Assembly (NCBI GenBank): GCA_024138025.1
Contig: JAMXBD010000429.1
Location: forward strand, 372,001-436,000
Direction of reading: 5' to 3'
From: Combretum micranthum
Lineage: Eukaryota > Streptophyta > Magnoliopsida > Myrtales > Combretaceae
Length of the DNA stretch: 64,000 bases
The notes under the pieces are model-generated. The model saw only the letters and a program-made list of their open reading frames with translations, ran no database searches and was not told the origin of the DNA. How positions within the stretch are numbered: the stretch's first letter is position 1; each line of letters opens with the position of its first letter. The position numbers were made by a program, and so were the translations under genes. This document shows, piece by piece, positions 36,276-49,432 of this stretch.

Positions 36276-39200
36276 TGTCATGCCCTAAATGAAGTTTAAA
36301 AAGTCAACAGTTCCGCCACATATAACACTTAAGCATCATACACAAAGGCTATTATTTATTAAATAAGTTTTTAATCAATTTTAGATTAAAAAAATCTTAC
36401 TTAAGTTTAGTAAATAATAGTTTCTAATAAAATTATATAATCAAATCATTAAATAATCTCTCATTAATACATGAGAAACCTCACAATATAGATATTATAC
36501 ACTCAATAAAATAATAATACAATATCCAACATATTTAAATGTCTAACTCATCCAGTCTCTCATCAATATCCAACCCATAGGTCATGTAATCATATCATCC
36601 ATATCAAAATCATCTGCATAACATGAAAAAGAAGGAATGAGCCGAAACCCAATACAATAGTAACATAAGCACACACGATATGATCAGAAGTATTTATTCT
36701 AAATGCAAATGCAACAATCAACAATTTGAATTTTTATTTACGTATAGCAAAATAACAATGGAGTACTCACACTCTGACAACATGTTATAGGAATCTGGAG
36801 GCCTTGAGTAGTAGCAATTACTTGTAGGTTGATATAGACAGCTTAGATATAAAAAATTTTAAATAAGCAGCCTTATTCAGAAGTCATGCTCATTACTCAT
36901 CTTTATCCAAAACGAATCCGTTTTGAATAAGTAATGTAACAGAGTTCATTATGAGACCACTTATTGCAATTTCTCTCTATAATGAATAAATGTTATCTTG
37001 ATACCATTTGCCCTATCAGCTATCTATCGGACCGCTTCTGATGGCCTAAACACCTAACTACTATGCTGACACCATCACACAAGGTTGTCATTCCTTAAAC
37101 CAGATTAAACAATGGAAAATAATTGATTAGGCCATTTTTAAGTATTAGTTCATTTTATGATGCATGCCCTAGCAAGTAATACGTAAGTTACTGCGTACCT
37201 AGAACTAGATAAAGAAAATACTTATCTATTAATATAATAGCAACATAAGCACACGCGATATGATTAGACGTATTTATTCTAAATGCAAATGCATCAATCA
37301 ACAATTTAAATTTTTATTTACGTATAGCAAAATAACAATGGAGCACTCACACTCTGGCACCATGTTGTGAGAATCTATGGTTCTTGAATAGTAGCAATTA
37401 CTCATAGGTTAATAGAGATAGCTTGAATATAAGAAATTTTAAATAAGCAGCCTTATTTAGAAGTCATGCTCATTACTCATCTTTGTCAAATCCAATCCAT
37501 TTTGAATAGCAGTGTAACAGAGTTCATTATAAGACCACTTATTACAATTTCTCTCTAATATGAAAAAATATTATCCTAATCCCGTTTGCCTTATCAACTA
37601 CCCAGCAAGCCACCTTTGATGGCCTAAACACCTAACTACTGTGTTGGCACCATCACACAAGATTGTCACTCCCTAAACCAGATTAAATGGTAGAAAGTGA
37701 TCGATTAGGGCATTTTTAAGTATTAGTTCATTTTATGATGCCTGCCCTTACAAGCAATATGAAAGTTACTGCATACCTAGAACTCGATAAAGGAAATACT
37801 TATCTATTGAAGAACCAATGTCAAAGGAATGTAGAATTAACGGAAGAAAGATAAAATTGCTATTAATTATCTATTTTAATTCAATTAGTTACTCTATTAA
37901 TTAACCAAGTTATTTTAGATTGACCTGTTAATTATCCTTTAATTACTCTGTTAATCCTTGAATCCATTATTAGTAAGTTCATTTGGTTAATTACTTTCTC
38001 AGGATATAATTATCTGAAGTTAAATTTCAATTATTATAGGTCCAATTAACTACTAAATTTTATTTTACAAATCAATTTTAAGGGATTAGGTGAAAATGAT
38101 TTATATACTATTTATTTAACTAATTTAGTTTTTAACTGGTTTAAGTTCCTCTCTCTCTCTCTTATTAGTTAAATTTATTTGCTTAAACATTATTAAGAAT
38201 GGACTAGTCCACAAGATGAAGAAATTTGAGTGAACTAACCCCTTGAACCATACTTAAAGTTAGTTCAATTGTGAACCAGTTTGGTTCATATGAACTACAC
38301 CATTTTTATTTATTTTATTTTAATTATTATTTATCAAATTAAATTATTTTTAATATTATTATATCCAATTATAATGATTTTTTAAATAATTATAAAATTT
38401 AAAGTCTTAAACAAGTTTTTACAATCATGGTTCACTTAATATGATCAAAGCAAATCTTTATAAGTTCAAACCAACTTTGATTCAAATCTTTTAAGCTAAA
38501 TCTGAAACTTTATTTTTTTAATTTTTATTTTATGTTGATTTCATGTTAATCTAAGAATTATAAACTTTCAAGAACAATCAAATTCCAAAAATTGATGAAA
38601 AACACATTTTAGGTTAAATTTGGCTTGAATTTTGATGAATAACGCTTTGAATATGAGGTTGAATATTTAAAGATCTTCATGAATATTCAAAATATTTTCT
38701 AGAAAATCTTTGAAAACTTAAAACTCAAATACAAACTAATTTCAACTCTTAAATGTTTATGAATCAACACTATTTTATATCACAAATATACATATATTCT
38801 TTTACATCATTTTATATATACATGTTGTTTACATATTATTATAAATTTAAATATTAAATCAAATTCAATTATACATATTAATTGTCTATTTTCATCATAT
38901 TATTATTTCAATCCAAATCTATAGTTTAATTAACCAAATTAACATAATCATTGCATGTAATTAACAAATCAAATTAAAAATCATGTATTTATTAATATAA
39001 TTATATCAAACTCATTTTTATCATGCAAATATTGATCTAAACTCAAGATAATATACGAAAAATACAATTAATCATTGAATCACAACAATCATGTTATAAA
39101 AGTTAGGTTTACTTACTAATAACAAATAAAAACTCAAATTACTACCCTATCCCAAAATCCTCTTGTTTTAGATTTTGTTTTCTTTTGTTTTGTTGTTAGT

Positions 39201-39736
39201 TTAGGTATAAATTTCTAGAGAGAGAAACAGATTTTTGTGTTTTGGTTTTTAAAGAGAGAAAGATAACTTGTAGAAGAAGATTAAGTGAGAAACTTGTAAG
39301 AGAAGTTTTAAGAGAGTGGTTGTAAAACAAGATAAAGAAAGTAGAGAAGGTTTAAGAAACTAGTTGATGAAGAAATAAGAGATGAGAGAGAAAATCAAGG
39401 TTTATGTTTCTAAAGTTAGTTATTAAGTTAAGTTAATTATTAAAATATCCTTAACTTGTCATATACACTTTAGCTTCTTATTTAATTAACACAACTCATA
39501 ATTTTATTCAATTAATATAGTTATTATACTTAATACTTTAAATATTTAGTCACTTATAATTATATAAGTTGGTATTTGTTAATTAAATTAATTCTTCTTA
39601 ATGTAAATTGATATTTATAATTAAGTAACTTTTTATTTAACGTAAACTACTTAACTACAAATTAAAGATTTCAAATCACTTATAATTTTATGTTATTATT
39701 ATTTTAATTTAATAGTTCAATTTTAGGGATATTTCA
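36276..39736 (-). mobile_element. Second large solo LTR (3.5 kb), Ty3-gypsy type
   Basis: It starts tgtcatgccctaaat at 36276 and ends ttttagggatatttca at 39736, giving TG..CA termini. The pentamers next to the ends are gttat (36271-36275) and attat (39737-39741), matching at four of five positions. The start (TGTCATGCC) is the same as that of the solo LTR at 5786. Read on the minus strand the element begins TGAAATATCCCTAAAA, close to the TGTAACATCCC-type starts of plant chromovirus LTRs. It contains a 580-bp tandem duplication (36651-37815) and no gag or pol motif. The subfamily and orientation are inferred. Confidence 0.65.
36651..37815. repeat. Direct tandem duplication inside the solo LTR, unit about 580 bp
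   Basis: 36651-37230 is repeated at 37231-37815 in direct orientation, offset 580 bp. Long matching blocks include 'atttacgtatagcaaaataa', 'agaagtcatgctcattactc' and 'ggcctaaacacctaacta'. Differences are mostly single substitutions and one short indel, so the copies have diverged for some time. Confidence 0.93.
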
Positions 39737-39854
39737 ATTATGCTAATCAAATCTCTTTCCCAATAAATTGAGTTGTTTGGAAAGTGGCTTAACATTTTCT
39801 TACCATCCAAAATTGCTTCACAAATCAACCATTCACTCCAATATCTATTAATTA

Positions 39855-40079
39855 AGGGTCAGTTTGGATAGTCTATTTTTCACCAGTATCTGTATCAAAG
39901 CGTTATGTGTAAATATGTTCAATTTGTATATGTATTTTATGTATATTTGATCTATTCGATTTTTTCATGAAAATTGCTAATTTTTTTTATTTGTATTTAT
40001 TTCTTGATAAACAATTTGTTAAAAAATATTTAAAAAAAATGTTTATATCTATCAAAAAGCACTAACCAAACAGACCCTC
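39855..40079. mobile_element. Short MITE, family copy 3 of 4 (best preserved ends)
   Basis: The left end agggtcagtttggatagtc and the reverse complement of the right end, gagggtctgtttggttag, form the terminal inverted repeat. Interior blocks 'catgaaaattgcta' and 'cttgataaacaatttgtta' match copies 1 and 2. The target-site duplication is not clear (attaatta left, caattgtg right). Confidence 0.72.
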
Positions 40080-41570
40080 AATTGTGTCACATCAAAATGA
40101 ATTGGCATGTAATTTTTTAACCTTTCTTCCCTTTATTATTATTAGTTTTTAAATATAGTAGTTCATTTTGGTTCAACATTTTTTAAGGCCATTCTCGCCT
40201 CTGCATTTGTGGACCCAGAGTACCATTGGCATTTTACTGGTGTATTATTTTTCTTTGTTATCGTTTGTTTTTTTTTCCCTCTTTCCAATCTTCATTTTTT
40301 TGTTTTTTTTTTCATTTTTATAATTTATTCTCTTTTCCTTTCCTATTTTTTATTTCGTTCTTTCTTTCTTTCTTTCTTTTCTATTTACTTTATATGATTA
40401 AAGCAAGCCAAATGACATTGCTTGAAAGAGGTCATTACTCTTTTACTTTCCTGGATGGTTAAATTTTGGTTATATGCTTTGGCTTGTATTAATTTTAATT
40501 TAAATTATTGTCTATAGTAGAATTAGAAAGTCATTAAATTGAAATCTCAAGTTGTTATTATTGTAATATTTATATTTTTGTAATAGTTATTTGAAAATCA
40601 TTATCATTATCTTTATATATAAAATAGAAAATATTATTAATTTTTAAATGAATCTTTGAACTTATTTTCATACTTATTTAATCATGAGAGAAAAATATAA
40701 TCATTATTTACAATATAGGACTTGCAAAAGTATTACAAAATAGTCAAGTAACTATTAGGCTTATTATAATAAGCCAATGAAAAGCCTAAATTCTTGCCAT
40801 AGCAATCAAAAGAATACCTTGGCCCAATTCTTATTAAGTCCAACAATGTACTTATATTTACAATGTCCGAATACAAAAATCAACAAAAGACAATCACAAA
40901 AAATATTATACTACACTATCACTCTTTCTTTCGTATCTCGACTCTTCAAAGAGAAACCCTAAATCTGAAAATTGTTGTGTGTCCTCTCAATAAAGAAAAC
41001 TTACTTGCGTGCTGATGCATAAGTAATCAATCTTCAAATCTCATAAGGTAGTATAATCTCTCTTGAATCCCTTGAATCTTGAACACAATACTCTACAACG
41101 GTAGAGAATCTATTAGGATTTAAACAAGAAATATTTGTGTTTTAGTGTTTGTAAATCTAAGGACTAAAGCTTTGTTGTTTTGTGTTTTGTGAGGTGATTT
41201 TTGAAAAGACTTACTAGCTTTGAGTTACCAGTAGATCTAGAAACTCAAGAATGACTCTGTTCATGCTTCCTCTGTCTATTTATATGGTGTCTTTTTGTTA
41301 GATCAGTGGTATCTGGTTTAATAGCCATAACTTTGCTTTTTTTTTTTTTTTTGGTTACATCTGTTTATGAGCTATTGTTAAACTGGTTAACTTCGAATTC
41401 CTATTGAACATACTATTCCAGATGTCTCGCCTTGTATATTATCCTTTTATGCTTATCAGTAACCCATGATAAAGCGGAGAGTTGCTTAACAAAAAAAGTT
41501 GTTTAAGATTTATTTATATTATTTATGGAAGTAATGGGACTTGCAATAAAAACTAAAAAAAAAAAAGCAA
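40080..41570. other. Non-coding stretch, possible eroded LTR at 40730-41460
   Basis: 40200-40400 is T/C-rich with a (TTTC)n run, so open frames there are low-complexity. 40730-41460 is a compositionally distinct block with phrases such as 'gtagagaatct' and 'ctcttgaatcccttgaatct' that look like retroelement LTR or leader sequence. No matching partner or target-site duplication was found. Confidence 0.35.
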
Positions 41571-41805
41571 AGGGATAATGTCACAAATGATATTTGAATT
41601 TTAACAAAGTATGCAATTAGATACTTAAACTTTGAAAATGATTAATTTGGTTCCTGAACTTTAAAATTAATCAATACAGTACCTAAAAGAATTTGATGGA
41701 GGTACCGTTGATATGTTTTTAAGTACTGAATTGATCAATTTCAAAATTCAGGTATCTAATTGTATATTTTGCCAAAGTTAAGTTATCATTGGTGACATTA
41801 ACCTA
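41571..41805. mobile_element. Palindromic MITE
   Basis: The left end agggataatgtcacaaatga corresponds to the reverse complement of the right end, aggttaatgtcaccaatgat. The match continues inward to 'caattagatac' on both sides, making the element a near-complete inverted repeat of about 235 bp. Flanks are A-rich on both sides, so no target-site duplication can be read. Ends resemble those at 5281-5758. Confidence 0.68.
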
Positions 41806-44800
41806 AAGAAAAATAAAAAGTTTGTTCAGGGGCATTATGCAAGACCCCAACTTTTACAAGGATCCCATTTCAATGCATAAGAACATTCCCATTCCAAGGT
41901 TTTTGACATTGCTTCCAAGGATGAAGGACTCCAAGATAATGCCATAATCATAGGAGAGATGGTAAAAAATTTGGGTTCTTTATAGAGAATTTTAAAAAAC
42001 TATATTTTTCTTCGTTTTTTTTTTTGCTTTTATTTCGTTGATGAGGTTGTATTTGTTTAAAATTTATATTTCCCATAAATTGTATAAATAAATTTTAAGA
42101 ATCTCGATTTAAGAATTTTATAAACAAAGTAAAGGGATATTAAGAAAAAGAGTTTGTCATGGTATATAGGATTTTTAGCATTAGGGTTGGCTTGAAATCC
42201 AAAAAAGGAATCTTTATCATTGGGATTGGTGTGTTAAATACTTCTATTGAAGATGGTTTAATCATATTATAACATATTTAAAAGTTTTAGATATAAATTA
42301 AGAGTAAGCAAGATCCGAGGACTCCTTTCCAAAATTTTGTTCACAGTCCGTAAGGGCTTTCTGTCTGCTGCTTATGCTTCCTGTCATTGGCAGGTGTAAC
42401 GAACGTATGTGTGCATCTAGATTCTTATTCTACAATTATCCGTATAATTCTTCTCTCGAAAAACAACAATAATGCACCATAAACTCCAAGGAATTGGCTT
42501 AATAATTATTAGGTCCTCCAAATAATTAATGTATCCAAATAATTAAGGCACTAGAACCTCCCAACAAATTCTGGCGTTTCCTGGATTTAATTAAATTCAC
42601 AAATTCAATAATATACACGTGAAATATAGCGCAAGGAATTCAATAATAATAATAATAATAATAAGCTATGCATCCTGTATGACGGTTGATATATTTGAAG
42701 GTAACATTGTCTAACTACAACCCTCTGAATTATTGAAATAGATATTTTTCAATATATTTCACATTTACATTTAAACCCCCCCAAAAAAAAGAGGATAAAT
42801 TATTGATATACTCCTTTTATATCTATTTGGAATGCTATTAATTCTTTTATTTTTTAAGTTGTATGGTGACTAAATGAGACTCCTATTTATTTATTGATCA
42901 ACATAATTTTTTCAACACTGAAAAACATAAAAATCAAGACCATAGTCATCCCTCCCGAAGCACATCCGTATATATTATTGGAGTTCAACAAAAAGCACAT
43001 TTGATAAAAGAATGTGAAATTTAGATAAAAAAAAAATTAAAGGTAAGACGGTCATGTCAAACCGAGAAGACACCTATGTTATATATTTAAATATATATAC
43101 ATACATATATTCAAGGGTCTAAACTATGCAGCTTCAATGATGGGAGAGACTTATTGGCAAATAAAAACAACAAGAAGAAGAGAATATTCATTATACATAT
43201 ATAGCTAATATTTATGTATTGTATAATGATATATATATTTATATACATATCTGGGACATGAGATTTTAAAGTTAATTGAAGCTAGATAATACAAAAACTT
43301 TACTTTGTTTTATCTTGACCTTTTTAATGAAAAAGTGCAAACACAGGGACTAGGAACAGAACATGTACGCCTGAACGGGGGTTTCAATAAGAGAACATTC
43401 TTATTTGTGCTTTTGGAATTTTACTTTAGCTCTTCTTATCCGTATTTATTTTTCTCTTTTTATTTAAGAAAGTAAAAGGGTGGATCTACATGAAACATGC
43501 AACCTTAAAGCAAAATAAATAAATGTAAAAAGTGTAGAATACGAAGTTGATTTTCCATAAAATATTGGGTACATAAAAAGTTGTGGTTTCTTCATTATCA
43601 TTCCCCTCCTTTTTCTTTTTCTTAACTTTCTTTGGAGTATTACTTTTCTAAGGTATAAACATTTTAGACAAAATAAATGTGCCATAAATATTGCAATCTA
43701 ATTATCAAATAGTTTTTATTAAGGAATGAAAATTTTCTCTATTAAATTTTTGAATGACTAAGATACGAGAGTATTATATAAAAAAAGAAAAATATTTTTA
43801 GGTATAATATGATTTCCATTCACTTTAATTACACTTTATCATCTATGAGCAAAATAGTGAAAAAATACCTATAATAAAAGGACAATATCATGGTTTACAC
43901 CTTAATTTTATCTTTTTTTGTAATAATACATATGAAGTTCTAAATTGCTAACTTCCACATCTGATAGATATTTGGTTGTAACTGTTTATATCTCGTCTCT
44001 TTTTACTCTCTATATCGATGATGTAGATTTTTTTGTTGTATGCTAATATAACTTGGTACTAGTATATAATAAAATGTTAAATATTATAAAGGTTACATTA
44101 TGATGGGTTGTCCGTGATTATAAATATAATAATAATTAAGAGAAAGAGACATGATATAAACATAACACCTATAATAAAGGCGCAATCCTCCCCACCGACC
44201 ATTTCTTGAAGAGGGATGTGAACGAATTAATACATATTGAATAGCCATGTCGTCTCGATTTGTTAAGACTCTTTGTCATTGTGCCGACGAAATGAGAAAA
44301 AATGAGAAATATGGTCTTATGTTCTAAAACATCCTAATACTCCCCTTTTCGATATACTTATATATAAGATATCTAACATGGTAGTTTTTTTTTTTTTTTT
44401 TTTTTTGGCCGGATCTAACATAGTAGCTTGAAATGACAATGACCACTTAGGTAAAAATAATAATACCATTTTTTTAAAAAAATTTTAATTAGCATCTTAC
44501 ACCTTATACGTAGATATATATTAAATAAATATTCACTTAGCAAGTTCTTAATACTTCTAAATTTCAACGCCATGGATCCATCAAGTCGTAGCATGAGCTT
44601 ATACATGGTATGACTGGAATATATGATGTGCGAAAATTTGAAGTTGTGGAAAGCCAACAAATACATACATTACACTGGAAAAATATAAAAACTGTTTCTT
44701 GACAACTAATTAGTCCTAGGTTCCATTTATAATTTTTAGAACATAGGGCTAGGTAAAAGTCAACCTTACATCATAAAAGTATTAGCAAAAATCATAAATA

Positions 44801-45449
44801 TATGTCCCCTAAACGTGCTCGTTGTATAAATAAATTATTGGATTTAATTTTTGTGCGATTAGGCCACTGTAGTTGTAGTTGCTCAAATTAATTCTTGATT
44901 TTTTTTTTCACTTTGATACATTGAATTTTTTCATAGGTAACTTCTCTAATTAATCTATAGTAAAACTTTGACTCTTATATCACCTTTGATGTTAAAGATG
45001 CAAATCCTTAGGCGACACATTAATTTTCTAAAAAACTTCTTCCCTTAAAAGATTTCTTCATCTCATCTATAAAATTCTTAAATTAAGGTTTTATATATTA
45101 TTTGTGAGACTCATATGAAGAAGATTTTATAAAATTAACACTACTAGCCCGTTTACTTAAAATGAATAATTATCCATTTCCTCATCATTTTAAGTAAAAT
45201 TGTTATTACGGTGTTCATAATAAATAGTCCCCACGTCCGTTAATTTTTCCAATTTTGTCATGAATATCTATGTCTTGAAAATATTTACTTATATAATTAT
45301 GCTCTCTTTGCAATAAAAAGACTTGTGACATTATAGATATTTCACATTTTACTTCAATAATTACTTGTTTTATTTTTTCACACGAAATAAATATAATAGC
45401 CATTACAACCTTATTATATTCTTATTGAATTAGAATCCAATTATCTCTT
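41806..45449. other. Intergenic AT-rich DNA without recognised genes
   Basis: No frame has a recognisable domain. (AAT)n lies at 42642-42664, (AT)-rich runs at 43080-43110 and 43195-43250, and a T-run at 44383-44406. The minus-strand frames at 43464-43685 and 44415-44666 are Lys/Leu/Tyr-rich and look like AT-rich noise. Confidence 0.5.
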
Positions 45450-45454
45450 ATTGC

Positions 45455-48118
45455 TGTTGGTCCCAAATAATAATCAAGAAGGGGGGTTGAATTGATTATT
45501 TAAATATTTTCGCTTTTTAAAAATTTCCCCTTTAAGTTTAAACACGAGAACAATATATCAATTAATTAGGCTTACAATAAAAAAATTGCTGAAAATAAAG
45601 ATGAGGGAAAAAGAGGATCAGGCAGCTATTTATAGTGGTTCCGCCTTGTACGTTAGTTCACTCTTCCAGCTCCATGCCGGGGATTAGAGCTGGGCAAGTG
45701 GGTTAAATGGGCCAACCCAGCCCGGCCTATGCAGGCTGGTGGATTAAACGGGCCAACAAATTTTAACCCACTTTAATAAACGGGCCAAAATTTATAACCC
45801 TAACCTAACTTACACGGGCTGGTGGGTTAAACGGGCCAGCCCACTAAGTTATAATAAAAAAAGTAAAAGGAAAAAAAAAAACCCACACACACATAATGAG
45901 ATTTCTAAATTTTATTATCAAAAGCAATCTTATAAGTTATAAAATGTATGAACAAAATTGTATTGTATAGAATACACATGATTAAATATACTTCGTGTAT
46001 ATTGTAGTAGTTTTGTATGATATAAAATTTTTGAGTTAAATTGTCCTGCAACTTTGTTAATATATTCATTTATTTATAATTAATATATACATTTATCATC
46101 AAATTGTAATGTTTTAACTATTCAATCACATAATGTTTAATTACATATTTTCATTAACGCACAAATCATAAACCTAACAATAAAACTTTGAATAATAATT
46201 TATCACAAAAAGCAATCTTAATTAAAAATACAATCTATGATAAAGTTTAAGTTCACTTATTAAAATATATATATGTAAAAGAAGAAACACCAAATTATTT
46301 ATAATATTTTTACATCTGATAAAATTGAAATTGGTATCTTTATGGTCTAGGAACAAGTTTTGACAAATTAAAACTAAAAGCCTAACTCGTTACCTTAATA
46401 CTTTTTCAAAACCTATTCAACTACGTAGGGTAAAATAGGTTTTAGGTTTCCTTACAAATACCTATACTTATTCATAATTTGAAGACTCATTATACGTATA
46501 CGAAAAAATTAAACTGTTCCATTTTTTTAATCTAAAAAAAAGTGGGCCAACCCGGCCCATTGCGGGTTAACCCGCTTTAACCCATGGGTTAAACGGGCTG
46601 GGTTTTTTTAGCCCGCTTTTAAACGGGTTGAAAAAAATCAACCCTAACCCATTTTAAAAGTGGGTTAAACGGGCCAACCCACAGGTTATGGCTCATTTGT
46701 CCAGCTCTACCGGGGATCTCGTTATCCTATGGGATGTGTTTCACTATATCAAAAAATTCAAGATTACAAGATAGTGCAATTCTCTCTACTTGATTCTTAC
46801 TACTATCATCTAGCTTCAATCGATCTACAGAGTCTAAACTTGTAACTGAGCTACCAAGCTAAGAAGGCAACAACAAGTTCCTTTTATTACAAATAAAATT
46901 TGAAAGTTAAATGAAATAAAAGTATTTGCACAATGTCGAATCAAAGAAAGCTTGTAGGAGATCGATTAAGAAAAGCAAAGAAGTCTCGGTTGTATGTAGA
47001 AGAAGTATGAATATTTCTTGCTGCGTGTGAAGCTAGTAAAGATTCTGAACTTTCTTTTGTTTTCTTTGACATATATAATTTTGTTCTTCAGCGGTCAATG
47101 TCGGTTTGAAGGATTGATATCATATCCCAAGTATCTCAACTACAAATATGTTTTTCCTTATCTATATTTTAAATTCGAAGACTATCCAGCTGCTTATTCT
47201 TGTCTGATTTGATTTTTAAATATTGGATAAGCTTTGTTGAGATAACATCATTTATTCTAATTGTTGATATTTCCTTGAACAGATCTGAAAATTACCGAGA
47301 TCTTCTCCTTGTAATTTGAACTAGATATATTTGATAAGACAGCTTTATCTTCTTCAAATCACTGTGATCTTCTCTTGTTTTCTTCTTTTGGATAATTCTC
47401 AAGATATTCGTCGATATCTCTTGTGATTTTAAATAATCTGGATAAGTTGACATCCTAATAAATCTTATCTTCAAACAACAAATATTATCTTCTAATCTTA
47501 TTTTGTAGCAACCATATCTTCTTCTCGAAACAACCTTTATTATCCATAACTTATCACATTTGTGATCTATAAGAGCTTTAGGAATTATCCATGCGTCTTA
47601 ATAAAATATATTTGAAGATATAAAAAAGAAAAACTTTGTAAAATATTTTGATGTGATTTGATCCCCATGATATAAAATCTAACTTAAGTGAAACACATCA
47701 AGTACATTACCCAAATATACTTAACAAGTGGAGCTAGGTCTTGAAAAATATTAAAAACCAAGTTTTAAAATAATTTTAATCGAAACTGGAAAAATTCGTA
47801 TCCGTCTTGAAAGTTCTGAAACTGCTTCTGTCTAGCTTTATTAAGCTTATTCGTGTACGGTAGAAAATTCTTAAATTGCTTATGATAGATTTATATTACT
47901 ATCACTGAAGATTCTGAAACTGCTTCTGACTACTTCCCTTAGATACCAAAGCTTAATCGAAACTTTCGAATTAGCTTCTGATTCTATAAAAACTTATTTA
48001 TCCAATTTTTCAAAGGTTTTGAACTAGCTTCTGTCAAATCATACTTATAAAATCATAAAACAATCAAATACTTTAACATCCTTTTGTTATCATCAAAACC
48101 TTATTAGAGAACTTAACA
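45455..48118 (-). mobile_element. Solo LTR, copia type, carrying a nested hAT-like element
   Basis: It starts tgttggtcccaaataataat at 45455 and ends agagaacttaaca at 48118. The pentamer attgc flanks it exactly on both sides (45450-45454 and 48119-48123). On the minus strand it begins TGTTAAGTTCTCTAATAAGG followed by TTTTGATGATAACAAAA, a start typical of plant copia LTRs, so the orientation is taken as minus. Removing the nested element leaves about 1.6 kb. No gag or pol lies between the TSDs. The fragment at 1-1142 belongs to the same or a closely related family. Open frames such as 47018-47212 and 47292-47474 fall in LTR sequence and are not taken as genes. Confidence 0.85.
45685..46709. mobile_element. 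hAT-like non-autonomous element inserted in the solo LTR
   Basis: The left end tagagctgggcaagtgggtt matches the reverse complement of the right end, tagagctggacaaatgagcc. The octamer ccggggat is present exactly on both sides (45677-45684 and 46710-46717). Both subterminal zones (45685-45850 and 46545-46690) are packed with inverted 'ggcccgtttaaccc' words, while the 700-bp core is AT-rich and non-coding. Confidence 0.9.
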
Positions 48119-48123
48119 ATTGC

Positions 48124-49142
48124 GTATAACGAAATGAATGGGCCGTAAATAAAAGAAAAAAGAAAATATCAATTTGAGATTTTTATTAGATAAATGAATG
48201 GATTTAAAAAATGAACTTTTATTGGGAATGGGCCCAAAGAAGAGTTCTTCACCTTTGGAATTTGTATAAAAAATCAAGTTAAATGTTGGCCTAACCATAA
48301 AACGCTGGTTAAGATTTTTTTACACACTTAGTTTATAACATTAGAGCTTAATAAACATTGTTGTAAGTAAAATTTTTCATTTGTTTTTTTGGCCAATAAA
48401 ATTTTCCATTTGTTAAATCAAAAAGTCGAGAAACCTAAGGAAACATGATATATATAGATTAAATAGCACGCATTTATATGGCAAAAAAAAAAAAAAAACG
48501 CATTTAAGAATAATTTTTCCACATTTCCATGACCTCCTAGTAATACCTCCCTCGGAAGGTATACAATTTGCACTAGATGCCAACTCTCAAGACGTGTTGA
48601 TTCACTCACGTATTCAACGATAATTCAAACCTCGAAGCCTAATTAAACCTGAAAGTCTGGAAATTTTTAAAATATAACATTAAGAAATAGATTTGATGGT
48701 CTCTATATGATTAGAAAAAATTAAATTAAATTAAAAAAATAAAAAAACAACATCAAAATCATTGAATTCAAAGCAATAACGACTACTATACACACGCGTC
48801 CGTTGAAAAAGCTTCCCCATTTTGGTGGTAGTCTCCTCCTCTCTGTCTCTCTCTCTATCTCCGTAGGCTAGGGACTGGCTAGAGAGGGCCAGGCTGTCCC
48901 AATCATTGCTCTCTCAAATACCATTCAACCACCCTTCACTCACCGCAAATATTTCCCCAATTCCACACATTAAACTCGCATTTAACTGGACATAAGAAAA
49001 ATAGCATTGCAGGAAACAAAAAGCAACTCCTCTCTTGGTTGTTAGCATTAATAATTTCCAATCATGAGGGGGGAAACAAAGAACAAAGTATAGAAGAAAA
49101 CAATCCCCATATTCCATATTTCGAATCATAAGATGTAGAAAT
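48124..49142. other. Intergenic DNA without recognised genes
   Basis: An A-run lies at 48484-48498. A pyrimidine-rich stretch with ctctct repeats is at 48830-48870. Open frames on the minus strand (48418-48609, 48914-49129) show no family signature. Confidence 0.45.
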
Positions 49143-49432
49143 TAGAGCTCAATTTGGATGATCTATTTTTCTTATCTATATTTATAATTATTTATTATCT
49201 ATTTGTTATTTGTATCTGATTCATATATGATCTGTTTATCTTTTTATGAGTAAAACTAGTTGTTTGAGAATCATCATCAATATCTCGATGTAGGTCTAGG
49301 ACAACCTATTATTTTATAGTTCTGAGGGTGTTTACAAATTATAACTAGCCAATTAAGAATTCTCAGATATACTTTATCTGTTTATCATCTGCATCCGCTA
49401 TGTGTCTTATCAAACAAACCCCCGCACATTGA
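49143..49432. mobile_element. Short MITE, family copy 4 of 4 (divergent)
   Basis: The left end 'gctcaatttggatgatctat' and right end 'tcaaacaaaccccc' correspond to the family ends, and the interior keeps 'tttatgagtaaaact'. It is longer than the other copies, apparently through an internal insertion around 49260-49370, and is more diverged. Confidence 0.45.

Noticed and set aside
36651..37815. CRISPR-like or satellite array
   Set aside because: Only two 580-bp units without spacers. A simple direct duplication in a plant LTR.
40209..40462. Overlapping frames rich in Phe, Leu and Ser
   Set aside because: They are translations of a T/C-rich tract with a (TTTC)n run. The same tract is open in two frames, which is typical of low-complexity DNA.
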